Shown: positions 48,318 through 56,832 of the stretch, one piece after another
How positions within the stretch are numbered: position 1 is the stretch's first letter
Layout: the number at the start of each line of letters is the position of its first letter
Assembly: GCF_052180215.1 (NCBI RefSeq)
Contig: NZ_CP197471.1
Coordinates: forward strand, 1-64,000
Direction: 5' to 3'
DNA from: Pseudoneobacillus sp052180215
GTDB taxonomy: Bacteria > Bacillota > Bacilli > Bacillales > Cytobacillaceae
DNA length: 64,000 nucleotides
Made by a program: the position numbers and the translations under genes
Notes under the pieces: generated by a model
What the model was told of the DNA's origin: nothing
Seen by the model: the letters and a program-made list of their open reading frames with translations, nothing else
The model's database searches: none

Positions 48318-49949
48318 ATGGCAAAAGAAATTAAATTTAGTGAAGAAGCACGTCGCGCGATGTTACGCGGGGTTGACGCTCTTGCAGATACAGTAAAAGT
48401 TACTTTAGGACCAAAAGGTCGTAACGTTGTTCTTGAAAAGAAATTCGGTTCTCCACTTATCACTAATGATGGTGTAACAATCGCTAAAGAAATCGAATTA
48501 GAAGATGCATTCGAAAACATGGGTGCTAAGCTTGTTGCTGAAGTTGCAAGCAAAACAAATGATGTTGCTGGGGACGGAACTACAACAGCAACTGTTTTAG
48601 CTCAAGCGATGATTCGTGAAGGTTTGAAAAACGTTACTGCTGGTGCGAACCCAATGGGTATCCGTAAAGGTATCGAAAAAGCAGTTGAGGCAGCTGTTAA
48701 TGAATTAAAAGAAATTTCTAAACCAATTGAGAACAAAGCTTCTATCGCTCAAGTTGCAGCTATCTCTTCTGCTGATGAAGAAGTAGGTCAATTAATCGCA
48801 GAAGCAATGGAACGCGTTGGTAACGACGGTGTTATCACAATCGAAGAGTCTAAAGGCTTCACAACTGAATTAGATGTAGTAGAAGGTATGCAATTTGATC
48901 GTGGATACGCTTCTCCATACATGGTAACTGATTCTGATAAAATGGAAGCTGTTTTAGACAATCCATATATCTTAATTACAGATAAGAAGATTTCTAGCAT
49001 TCAAGAAATCCTGCCAGTTCTTGAGCAAGTAGTACAACAAGGTAAACCATTATTACTAGTTGCTGAAGACGTAGAAGGTGAAGCACTTGCTACTTTAGTA
49101 GTAAACAAGCTTCGTGGAACATTCAATGCTGTAGCTGTTAAAGCTCCTGGCTTTGGTGACCGTCGTAAAGCAATGCTTGAAGATATCGCTGCATTAACTG
49201 GCGGTGAAGTGATCACTGAAGAGTTAGGCCGTGACCTTAAGTCTGCAACAATCGCTTCTTTAGGACGCGCTTCTAAAGTGGTTGTAACGAAAGAAAACAC
49301 AACAATTGTTGAAGGTGCTGGTGAGCCGGCAGCTATCTCTGCTCGTGTAAACCAAATCCGTGTTCAATTAGAAGAAACAACTTCTGAATTTGACCGTGAA
49401 AAATTACAAGAACGCCTTGCTAAATTAGCAGGTGGAGTAGCGGTAATCAAAGTTGGAGCTGCTACTGAAACAGAATTAAAAGAACGCAAACTTCGCATTG
49501 AAGATGCTCTAAACTCAACTCGTGCTGCAGTTGAAGAAGGTATCGTATCTGGTGGTGGGGTTGCTCTTCTAAACGTATACAGCAAAGTTGCTCAATTACA
49601 AGCTGAAGGCGACGTAGCTACAGGTATCAATATCGTACTTCGTGCAATGGAAGAACCAGTTCGCACAATTGCTCACAATGCAGGTCTAGAAGGATCTGTT
49701 ATCGTTGATCGCTTAAAGCGTGAAGAAGTTGGAACAGGCTTCAACGCTGCTACTGGCGAGTGGGTAAACATGATCGAAGCTGGTATCGTTGACCCAACTA
49801 AAGTAACTCGTTCTGCATTACAAAACGCTGCATCCGTTGCTGCAATGTTCTTAACAACTGAAGCAGTTGTGGCTGACAAGCCAGAACCAGCTGGTCAAGG
49901 CGGCATGCCTGACATGAGCGGCATGGGTGGAATGGGCGGCATGATGTAG
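48318..49949 (+). CDS. groEL: Chaperonin GroEL
   Basis: A 543-residue chaperonin. Hallmarks: VTLGPKGRNVVLEK, GDGTTTATVLAQAM (ATP site), VASKTNDVAGDG, GGGVALLN and the C-terminal GGM-rich tail (GMPDMSGMGGMGGMM). The codon use is strongly biased, as for a highly expressed gene. An accessory island starts right after its terminator. Confidence 0.98.
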   Translation: MAKEIKFSEEARRAMLRGVDALADTVKVTLGPKGRNVVLEKKFGSPLITNDGVTIAKEIELEDAFENMGAKLVAEVASKTNDVAGDGTTTATVLAQAMIREGLKNVTAGANPMGIRKGIEKAVEAAVNELKEISKPIENKASIAQVAAISSADEEVGQLIAEAMERVGNDGVITIEESKGFTTELDVVEGMQFDRGYASPYMVTDSDKMEAVLDNPYILITDKKISSIQEILPVLEQVVQQGKPLLLVAEDVEGEALATLVVNKLRGTFNAVAVKAPGFGDRRKAMLEDIAALTGGEVITEELGRDLKSATIASLGRASKVVVTKENTTIVEGAGEPAAISARVNQIRVQLEETTSEFDREKLQERLAKLAGGVAVIKVGAATETELKERKLRIEDALNSTRAAVEEGIVSGGGVALLNVYSKVAQLQAEGDVATGINIVLRAMEEPVRTIAHNAGLEGSVIVDRLKREEVGTGFNAATGEWVNMIEAGIVDPTKVTRSALQNAASVAAMFLTTEAVVADKPEPAGQGGMPDMSGMGGMGGMM

Positions 49950-50038
49950 GCTTTAAGCCTTCATCTTGAGAAATAGTTAATACTGTTTTTCACTCATTTT
50001 GTGAACTAGTCATGTAAATGATTTTTGTCTAAAGTATA

Positions 50039-50072
50039 GACTACTTCCTAATTACAAGGAGGTAGTCTTTTT
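50039..50072 (+). terminator. Terminator of groESL
   Basis: GACTACTTCCT / AGGAGGTAGTC stem with small internal mismatches and TTTTT. The right arm also looks like a ribosome site for the integrase remnant. Confidence 0.8.
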
Positions 50073-50388
50073 ATGTTGTTAAAATTTGCTTTTCAAGACT
50101 TTTTGGATGACAGGCGTTTCAAGAACACAACCAAGACAAACATAAGAAATTACTAGTGCATTGATAACAGGTAGTAATGTGAAAGACATTAATTACAGTC
50201 ACATTAAACAATATTTATGGGAGAGCCAAGAGAAAGGGAATCAAGCGGGAACAATTAACACAAAACTTATGAGGATTAGGCCATTTCTAAACTACATGGT
50301 TGAAGGTGAAGTGTTTAAGAACAATCCAGCACACAAGGTAAAACGAGGAAAAGAAGACGTAAAGATTGATGGGTTTATTGATGAATAA
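50073..50388 (+). pseudogene. Remnant of a tyrosine recombinase (integrase), N-terminal core-binding domain
   Basis: Two fragments in different frames make up a SAM-like core-binding domain. The first (50073-50156) reads FAFQDFLDDRRFKNTTKTNIRNY then a stop; the second (from about 50161) reads ITGSNVKDINYSHIKQYLW and TINTKLMRIRPFLNYMVEGEVFKNNPAHKVKRGKEDVKI, ending at FIDE. A stretch between them and the whole catalytic domain are missing, so it cannot be active. It marks the left edge of the island. Confidence 0.85.
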
Positions 50389-50402
50389 AGGAAATAGGAA
50401 GA

Positions 50403-50443
50403 GGGAGTTTCAAAACCATATAGTTTAAGACTCCCTTTTTTCT
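50403..50443 (+). terminator. Intrinsic terminator after the integrase remnant
   Basis: GGGAGT / ACTCCC with a 21-base loop, followed by TTTTTTCTTT. Confidence 0.65.
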
Positions 50444-50530
50444 TTAACACTCAAAAATGTAATGTTCCTTGTTGAATAAGGTTTTTTCCCCTAATAAAAT
50501 TTTAGCATCGTAATATAAACAGAATTATCT

Positions 50531-50550
50531 AAGGTTTATTAATAAACCTT
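50531..50550. promoter_or_regulatory. 20-bp perfect palindrome upstream of the island operon
   Basis: AAGGTTTATTAATAAACCTT is its own reverse complement. It may be an operator or recombination site. The 50389-50992 gap also holds an interrupted inverted repeat (about 50599-50617 with 50633-50645, right arm TAAGTCAACAAAA) and the gene fragment at 50785. Confidence 0.5.
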
Positions 50551-50784
50551 TTCATTCATTCCACCATTAAAGCATTATTTGTAAATGAATATGTTAAATT
50601 TTGTTGGTTTTGACTTAAGGTGTAAAAGGATCTAAGTCAACAAAAATAAGGTGTAGAAGCTCACAATAAACTTCGCTATTTTTTTACTATTTTCTAAAAA
50701 AATATACAAAATTCGACATATTTTTCATACTATTTAAATTAATCTTATTCTAGGGATAATTTTTAATGTTTAGGAGGTTTTCTA

Positions 50785-50923
50785 ATGGATAATTTATTTC
50801 CAGTTTATAATGGCGATATAGCTGAGAGAATCCTTCAGTTTTTTTGGCTTGTGGATACTTCAAGTTCAGGAAAATATCATCATTAATTTTGGTGAGTCTC
50901 AAGTGAAGATTGTTATTAAATAA
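50785..50923 (+). pseudogene. Fragment resembling a vWA gene start fused to a kinase-like gene end
   Basis: After a TAGGAGG site, an ATG opens a 33-codon frame whose RILQFFWLVDTSSSG matches the start of vWA proteins (MIDAS DxSxS) such as the one at 56833. In the +1 frame the sequence continues LQVQENIIINFGESQVKIVI, similar to the last residues of the kinase at 55497 (VPVQSGFVIEFGNMSQ). It looks like a deletion scar joining two genes of a related triad. Confidence 0.5.
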
Positions 50924-50992
50924 ATCTATATTGTTGAAACACTGTCTTTGTGATGGAGTTTCCACTTTCTTTATGTAAAAGGAGTGATTGAA

Positions 50993-52909
50993 GTGCAATA
51001 TCTTCTTACTATTTTTTCCTCAATCCCATCAACAATTATTATTCTATTATCTTTGGCCTTATTTAGTATTAGTACCATTTTTAATAAAATTATTTTCAAG
51101 CATTTACAGAATATACACCGAAACATAAAGAAAAAACAGTTTAATGACCCTTTAGTGAAACAGGTAATAAAAGCCTATAATGATCAAAAACGCCTAAATG
51201 GGGATAAAATAAATGTTCAATTAATAGTTGAAGCATCTATCTCCCAGTACCATATAAACATATGGAATAGGTCATACCCGCTGTTTAAGGTTGTCAGGTT
51301 CATTCAATCCCATACATCAGTTTTTATTATTCTAGGAGTGCTAGGTACATTTTTAGGCTTAACTGGATCTATTGGAGGTCTTGGAGGAGCAGATTCTGAT
51401 GCAACTAAGAGTGTTCTCTCGGGAATGGGAGTGGCTTTTAATACAAGTATTACTGGTATTATCCTTTCTTTATTACATACATTTATGACCAAAATAGATA
51501 ACAATGAACAGATGCTAGTTGAAATTATGCTAGAGATGGAAATACATTTGGAAACTAATGCTGTTAAGAGGGAAGATAATGTACTCTTAGGAATTTACGC
51601 TTTACACAGTTCGATTAAGGATATACTTTATGAAATAAAGGGGTTGTCGAAATTTTCAGAGGAATTTGAAGGTGCATCTAAACATCTCTCTTTATTTAAC
51701 GAAGAATTGTCTCAAAATGCAGATAAATTTGGTAATGTCTTTAAGGGAGTTACCTCTTCTATGGAACAGTTTGTGGAGGATGCTTCACATCTTAATAAGA
51801 ATTTTAGTGAGTTATTCTTATTCTTTAAAAATGTGGAGGAAACTAATCTTAAAGTTACCAGTAATGTTGAAACAACTTCCTATAATATCATCACCTTTAT
51901 TCAAAATCAGACAAAAATCAACGAACTCAATCTAAACATCATTAATAAAGCAGCTGAAAACATCCAGAATTATCATGAGAAATTGGAAGAGTTTTTCAAT
52001 AATCATTACCAATATCAAGCTGAACAAGTTGCTGCGCAAGAGCAGTTTACTACTTCATTAATCAACAAACAGGAATCCATAACAGATGATTTCAAGCTTA
52101 TTAGGCAGGAAACAAATTCACTAGTAAATAACGTTACTGAAGTACTTGGCACATTTAATACTGCATTTAGTGGTGATTGGACTAATAAGTTTTCTCACTT
52201 CTCTCAATCATTTGATAGTGGATTAGGGAAATTACAGAATCAATATGATAGTATGTTGCTGTTTTTTAAAGATTTCCAAGAGGAACATTCGATTCAATTA
52301 GATAATCAGAAAGAATATGCATCTCTCATTAAGTCGATGCTTGACCAATGGTCTGGTACAACTCTAAAAACTACAGCTCTAGTAGATCGTTTTAATGGAT
52401 CTATAAATGATTTCTCTTTAGATATCCAATCTGGACTAAATGTGTTACTTGATCAGCAAAATAGATTATTTGAACGGTTCGAGGGTATTGAACAAAAACA
52501 TAGTCATTTATTAAACAGTACACAATATACCATCGATCAAATGGATGGTATGTTTAATGATAATACGGAATTTATTAATGAGAACATTACTAAATGGAAT
52601 GAAATGATGGATAAAATCTCAGAGTCGATAGAATATAACTTTTTTAATAAGTTAAACCATTCTTTAGAGAAATTTAAAGATTTCTCAGAAGCTTCTACCA
52701 ATCTTATGAATAGTCAATTAAATCTACTTGATCAATCTACTAATAGTTTATCTACCACTTTCTCAAATAATATTGAAATATTAAAAGAAGCGGTATCTAG
52801 TTTAGAACGTAACATACAAGAACAAACGATTACGATGAAATTTTTAATAGAAAGTGAAAAAAAGGAACAGTGGGTAACTGAATCTGAGAAACTTACCTCT
52901 AGTCTTTAA
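50993..52909 (+). CDS. ZorA/MotA/TolQ/ExbB-family proton-channel protein with long coiled-coil tail
   Basis: A 638-residue membrane protein, first gene of the island operon. TM1 is at about 10-34; TM2 FIILGVLGTFLGLTGSIGGL at 110-130 and TM3 GMGVAFNTSITGIILSLLHT at 144-163 match the core of the MotA/ExbB fold, and the wording is closest to Zorya ZorA. Residues about 190-638 form a long, mostly helical tail with heptad-like Leu/Ile/Asn spacing, predicted to point into the cytoplasm. The start is GTG at 50993 after AAAAGGAG. It is the likely stator partner of the next gene. Confidence 0.85.
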   Translation: MQYLLTIFSSIPSTIIILLSLALFSISTIFNKIIFKHLQNIHRNIKKKQFNDPLVKQVIKAYNDQKRLNGDKINVQLIVEASISQYHINIWNRSYPLFKVVRFIQSHTSVFIILGVLGTFLGLTGSIGGLGGADSDATKSVLSGMGVAFNTSITGIILSLLHTFMTKIDNNEQMLVEIMLEMEIHLETNAVKREDNVLLGIYALHSSIKDILYEIKGLSKFSEEFEGASKHLSLFNEELSQNADKFGNVFKGVTSSMEQFVEDASHLNKNFSELFLFFKNVEETNLKVTSNVETTSYNIITFIQNQTKINELNLNIINKAAENIQNYHEKLEEFFNNHYQYQAEQVAAQEQFTTSLINKQESITDDFKLIRQETNSLVNNVTEVLGTFNTAFSGDWTNKFSHFSQSFDSGLGKLQNQYDSMLLFFKDFQEEHSIQLDNQKEYASLIKSMLDQWSGTTLKTTALVDRFNGSINDFSLDIQSGLNVLLDQQNRLFERFEGIEQKHSHLLNSTQYTIDQMDGMFNDNTEFINENITKWNEMMDKISESIEYNFFNKLNHSLEKFKDFSEASTNLMNSQLNLLDQSTNSLSTTFSNNIEILKEAVSSLERNIQEQTITMKFLIESEKKEQWVTESEKLTSSL

Positions 52910-52920
52910 GGTGAAGAAAG

Positions 52921-53679
52921 ATGTTTACAAAATATAGGCGGTTATTTCAAACGAGGAATGAAGAAACAGATTTTTGGCCAACTTTTACAGATCTATTAGC
53001 TTCTATTTTATTAGTTATATTATTAATAATGGTGTATACGATTTCAGAGAAATCAGCTGAATTAAAGGAAAAAGAAAAAGATATTACAAGAGTAGAGTTT
53101 GAAAGTAAGAAAATCCACAAAGAAAATTTAGAATATCGTGAAAAAATAAAGAAGATAATGGGAATACGGGTAGAAATTGTGCACTCACTACAAGAAGCTT
53201 TTGAAAAATCAAATTTAAAAATTGAGATTGATCCACAAACAGGTACTGTTTCTTTTTCAGGTAATGTTTTATTTGAGTCAGGCAAGGATATTTTACAGAC
53301 TAATTTTCAAAAGGAACTTGATAAGGTTATTCCAGTGTATATTTCCGCATTATTATCAAAAGAATTTGAAGGGCATGTATCTGAAATTATAGTCGAAGGA
53401 TATACAGATGATGAGGGCGACTATTTTGAGAATCTTGATTTATCACAACGTCGAGCATTTAATGTAGCAAAATATATTCTTGGTAAAAGTTCCCCATCTT
53501 ATCCTGTTAAGGGTAAGTTGAAAGATTATATAACAGCAAATGGACGATCTGAAACGAAACTAATTTTAAATAAGGATGGCAGTGTTAATCGACAAAAGTC
53601 ACGCCGAGTAGAAATAAAATTTCGATTAAAAGACGATCAAAGAATGCAAGAAATAATTCAAACATTGCCTCAAAAATAA
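52921..53679 (+). CDS. ZorB/MotB-like protein with OmpA C-terminal domain
   Basis: A 252-residue protein: short cytoplasmic N-terminus, one TM helix at about 22-40 (TFTDLLASILLVILLIMVY) with Asp24 at its start, as in the proton-carrying Asp of MotB/ZorB, then a coil (45-85) and an OmpA-like peptidoglycan-binding domain (about 105-237) with GNVLFESGKDIL, VEGYTDDEGD, LSQRRA and SRRVEIKF. It is 11 bases after the ZorA-like gene, as expected for a channel pair. Confidence 0.88.
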   Translation: MFTKYRRLFQTRNEETDFWPTFTDLLASILLVILLIMVYTISEKSAELKEKEKDITRVEFESKKIHKENLEYREKIKKIMGIRVEIVHSLQEAFEKSNLKIEIDPQTGTVSFSGNVLFESGKDILQTNFQKELDKVIPVYISALLSKEFEGHVSEIIVEGYTDDEGDYFENLDLSQRRAFNVAKYILGKSSPSYPVKGKLKDYITANGRSETKLILNKDGSVNRQKSRRVEIKFRLKDDQRMQEIIQTLPQK

Positions 53680-53707
53680 TATATCAACAAGAAGAGGGGA
53701 TGCCGGA

Positions 53708-54379
53708 ATGCGAAAGGAACGACTAGATTTGTATTTTCTGGTTGACCGATCTGGCTCGATGGAAGGAACGATAATAGAAATGCTGAATGGAATTTTGAGA
53801 AATTCTATGAAAGTATTAGCAAATGAAGTTGAGAGGTTCCCCAATTATGAGTTGCTCATTCACTGTATCAGCTTTTCTGATAAAGTAAAATGGCATATTG
53901 GCCCAGCGCCTGTACCAGCCAAAGTATTAGATTGGCACGATATTCAGGTTGCAATAGGGGGGACCACTGCTACATCTAAAGCCATTAATTTATTGTCAGA
54001 TGAATTTGAGAGAAGAAAACGTATATCAAGGGTACCTCCCATCTGTGTATTAATTACGGATGGACCGTGTACGGATAGTCCAGAGGAGTATAAATTGGCA
54101 ATCTCCCGCCTTAATAATACTTTCTTAGGTAAAACTGCTATACGACTTGCCTGCTGGATTGGTGAGAAAAGAGATACTGATTTAAAGCAGCTTTGGGCAT
54201 TTAGTAATCAAATTCATTTTTTACACATTAATCCTGGAGATTTTTTAATAAACTCAAAAATACTTTTTGAAGCGGTTTTAGAGGCAATCAAGAATTCCAT
54301 AGAAGGAAATAAGTTAACTGTGGATAGAAACACCTTAATTAAAGAGGGTGCCAGAAGCTTAAACCACGATGTATTTTGA
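53708..54379 (+). CDS. von Willebrand factor A (vWA) domain protein, TerY-like, first copy
   Basis: A 223-residue single vWA domain. The MIDAS is complete: LVDRSGSMEGT (D13, S15, S17), the Thr in GGTTATSKAI and the Asp in ITDGPCTD. No signal peptide or TM is seen, so it is cytoplasmic. It resembles TerY proteins of tellurite/stress gene clusters. Its place right after the ZorAB-like pair suggests it links that pair to the regulatory proteins downstream. A second vWA gene lies at 56833; the two share little beyond the fold. Confidence 0.85.
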   Translation: MRKERLDLYFLVDRSGSMEGTIIEMLNGILRNSMKVLANEVERFPNYELLIHCISFSDKVKWHIGPAPVPAKVLDWHDIQVAIGGTTATSKAINLLSDEFERRKRISRVPPICVLITDGPCTDSPEEYKLAISRLNNTFLGKTAIRLACWIGEKRDTDLKQLWAFSNQIHFLHINPGDFLINSKILFEAVLEAIKNSIEGNKLTVDRNTLIKEGARSLNHDVF

Positions 54380-54399
54380 GTTAAACGAGGTGCTTTTAT

Positions 54400-55344
54400 T
54401 TGGAAGATATTGTGAGTCTATTAAAAAAATTGAAGGATAGTTATGGGATAGAAATATTTTATCAGCCTAGCAGGTTCCAGGCAATTCTGAAAGATTTATT
54501 ACCGGGGAAGATCAGAGAAATAAATTTACTTATGTTTGCTATGCATGAGAATATTGTACCTGAATTGCATCAAGTTCAAGAATTCACAGTGAATCACACT
54601 TTGATTTCAAAAATATTCTATCAGCTTTACAATAAGTACGGAATAGAATCTCAACATATCCTGTGGTCCATTCAAACTTGGGGGGCTGTATTTGATAAAA
54701 AATTGAAAGAACAAGAAGAAATAGTGGAAAAAGTGAAAAGTATTCCATTCAAATGCATTGCCCTCCAAAAGGAACCATTTGAATCGGTCAAGGATTACAA
54801 AATGAGACTTCAATCCTTAGGTTTTATCGAAATAGCAAAAGGTAAATTAATGAAACATTTATATAATCCTGAAACCGGATTGTTACCAGTCAAGGTAGTC
54901 CAAACCAACTACGATAATTTAGTTAAAAATGGTAAGTATTATTGTCTCTTTTTACAAGCAGAAGAGGCGAAAGAGATGTTCCAGCGAAGTTCTTTATATC
55001 CTTTATATGCTACCATCATTAACACAAAATCAAATGCTAAGATACAGGTTATTCAATTGGATAATGCCGGATATAGATATGAGTTATCATCATATTTTGA
55101 TGGCATAAGTTCAATACGTATAGACTCAAAATATAATCAGTTTATCAAATTTTTAGATTCGTATCCTTACATAACAGATGCCATTATCCAAACGGAAGCA
55201 GACCGTTTTTTGGAGAAACATCTAAATTGTAAGCGACTGATAAAGAACCTTAATTCATATTTCCAATCTAACTCTTACCAATCAGAGGCATTAGCTGATT
55301 TAATGATGCAAGATCGGGAGCATAGGAAGATTGGTATAATATAG
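54400..55344 (+). CDS. Unrecognised protein with an N-terminal small helical adaptor-like domain
   Basis: A 314-residue protein starting at TTG after CGAGGTG. Residues about 22-105 carry SRFQAILKDLLPGKIREINL, then LMFAMHENIVPEL, and further HILWSIQTWGAVF. This pattern (RxxxILxDxxPGxxRExxLL, then a Trp-containing helix) is, from memory, a small helical domain found next to kinases and zinc ribbons in bacterial conflict genes. A related copy starts the helicase at 58866. The rest (110-314) is unknown, with no catalytic motif seen. About 150 AT-rich bases follow before the kinase gene. Confidence 0.65.
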   Translation: MEDIVSLLKKLKDSYGIEIFYQPSRFQAILKDLLPGKIREINLLMFAMHENIVPELHQVQEFTVNHTLISKIFYQLYNKYGIESQHILWSIQTWGAVFDKKLKEQEEIVEKVKSIPFKCIALQKEPFESVKDYKMRLQSLGFIEIAKGKLMKHLYNPETGLLPVKVVQTNYDNLVKNGKYYCLFLQAEEAKEMFQRSSLYPLYATIINTKSNAKIQVIQLDNAGYRYELSSYFDGISSIRIDSKYNQFIKFLDSYPYITDAIIQTEADRFLEKHLNCKRLIKNLNSYFQSNSYQSEALADLMMQDREHRKIGII

Positions 55345-55397
55345 TTATTTTTTAGCCCTTCCTTTATAAATAGTTTATTATTGTAATAGGAAAATTT

Positions 55398-55426
55398 TTG
55401 AATTAAGTATAATTTTAAAATATTGT
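55398..55426 (+). promoter_or_regulatory. Possible internal promoter before the kinase gene
   Basis: TTGAAT (55398-55403), 17-base spacer, TATTGT (55421-55426), in the only long gap within the cluster. It would split it into a ZorAB-vWA unit and a kinase-to-TerYC unit. Confidence 0.45.
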
Positions 55427-55496
55427 TTTTTAAGATAAGATTTTTAAAGTAATAGATTAAAAAATATGCTAATAGACACATGGAGGTTAAGGGTAC

Positions 55497-56813
55497 ATGG
55501 CTGTTTTAAAAGCTGGGGATAAGGTATCAATGAAACTTGGTGGAGAAGCAAATGTTATTTCGGAATTTGGTTCAGGTGGACAAGGCACCGTATACAAGGT
55601 CTCTTATGATGGGAAAGAATATGCTTTAAAGTGGTATCATAAAGGGGTTTTTAAAGGGAAAGAAAAGGAGTTTTACGCTAACCTTGAAAATAATATCGCC
55701 AAGGGAGCACCAACAAATTCATTCCTGTGGCCGATTGGTATAACTTCTGTATTAGATGATCAGTTTGGCTATATTATGGATATTCGTCCACAAGGCTATG
55801 AGGAATTAACGGCATTTTTTGTAGGATCTGCAAAGAGAAAGCAGGTTCGCTTCAAATCTTTTGAATCGATTGCTAATGCGGCTATCAATATCATTCAGGC
55901 TTATAGAGAGTTACATAATGGAGGATACAGTTATCAGGATATTAACAATGGTAATTTCTTCATTGACCCGTCAAACGGAGAAGTGCTCATCTGTGACAAT
56001 GACAATGTTTCACCATATGGAACTAATCTTGGGATTATGGGCAAACAGCGTTACATGGCTCCAGAAATTGTGCAAATGTTGAATGATCCAGATAAGACTT
56101 CAGATAGGTTCTCACTTGCGGTTATTTTATTCCGATTACTGTTTATCAACCATCCATTAGAAGGACGGTATTCAACCCCTCCTTGTATGACGAAGGAATT
56201 GGAAAGAAAATATTATGGAACTGACCCAGTATTTATCTTTGATCCTATGGATAGTCGAAATCGTCCGATTCCAGGTACGGACCATAATCTTAAATTGTTT
56301 TGGAACGTATATCCATTATATGTGAAGGAAGCTTTCGCAAAAGCCTTCAGCAGAGATGTGATGTTAAAAAAAGCACCGAGAATTATTGAAAAGGAATGGC
56401 TCGATATTTTCTTTAGACTTAAAGCCGACATCATCAAATGTCCTAACTGTAATGAGGAAATGTTTGCATCTGATGGGCCTTCAAGCAAATGCTTTGAATG
56501 CGAGAAACCTTTATCGAGATGGAATGCACTTGAAACACGTTCTTATCATGTACCGCTACTTTTTGATAGTAAGATTTATTTTTGGCATGTCGATTCCTCG
56601 GAAGATGATATCTACTCTGTACTAGGTGAAGTCATTGCCAACAAAAAGAATCCCTCTTTATATGGTATTAGAAACCTTTCTACTTTGAACTGGAAAGTGA
56701 ATCTTCGTGATGGTACGCAACGTGCAGTAGCACCAAATGATGTTGTTCCTGTACAAAGTGGATTTGTTATTGAGTTTGGAAATATGTCTCAAAATAGTGG
56801 AAAAATTATTTAA
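55497..56813 (+). CDS. Ser/Thr protein kinase-like protein with zinc ribbon and C-terminal beta domain
   Basis: A 438-residue protein of the kinase type found in TerY-P triads. Gly loop GSGGQGTVYKV (25-35), ATP lysine in EYALKWY (K45), catalytic loop YQDINNGNFF (D149, N154), the DFG position reads DND (D168), and MAPEIV is the APE motif. The HRD His is replaced by Tyr. After the kinase comes a zinc ribbon (C316, C319, C333, C336), then a beta-rich end with GFVIEFG reminiscent of FHA-like folds. GGAGG precedes the ATG. It probably phosphorylates a partner in the cluster and is reversed by the PP2C at 57621. Confidence 0.85.
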   Translation: MAVLKAGDKVSMKLGGEANVISEFGSGGQGTVYKVSYDGKEYALKWYHKGVFKGKEKEFYANLENNIAKGAPTNSFLWPIGITSVLDDQFGYIMDIRPQGYEELTAFFVGSAKRKQVRFKSFESIANAAINIIQAYRELHNGGYSYQDINNGNFFIDPSNGEVLICDNDNVSPYGTNLGIMGKQRYMAPEIVQMLNDPDKTSDRFSLAVILFRLLFINHPLEGRYSTPPCMTKELERKYYGTDPVFIFDPMDSRNRPIPGTDHNLKLFWNVYPLYVKEAFAKAFSRDVMLKKAPRIIEKEWLDIFFRLKADIIKCPNCNEEMFASDGPSSKCFECEKPLSRWNALETRSYHVPLLFDSKIYFWHVDSSEDDIYSVLGEVIANKKNPSLYGIRNLSTLNWKVNLRDGTQRAVAPNDVVPVQSGFVIEFGNMSQNSGKII

Positions 56814-56832
56814 TTAATGAAAGGAAGTATGA

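Noticed and set aside
50993..53679. Flagellar MotA-MotB or Tol/Exb pair
   Set aside because: No flagellar or transport genes are near; the G-rich TM2, long coiled-coil tail and island context fit ZorA-ZorB.
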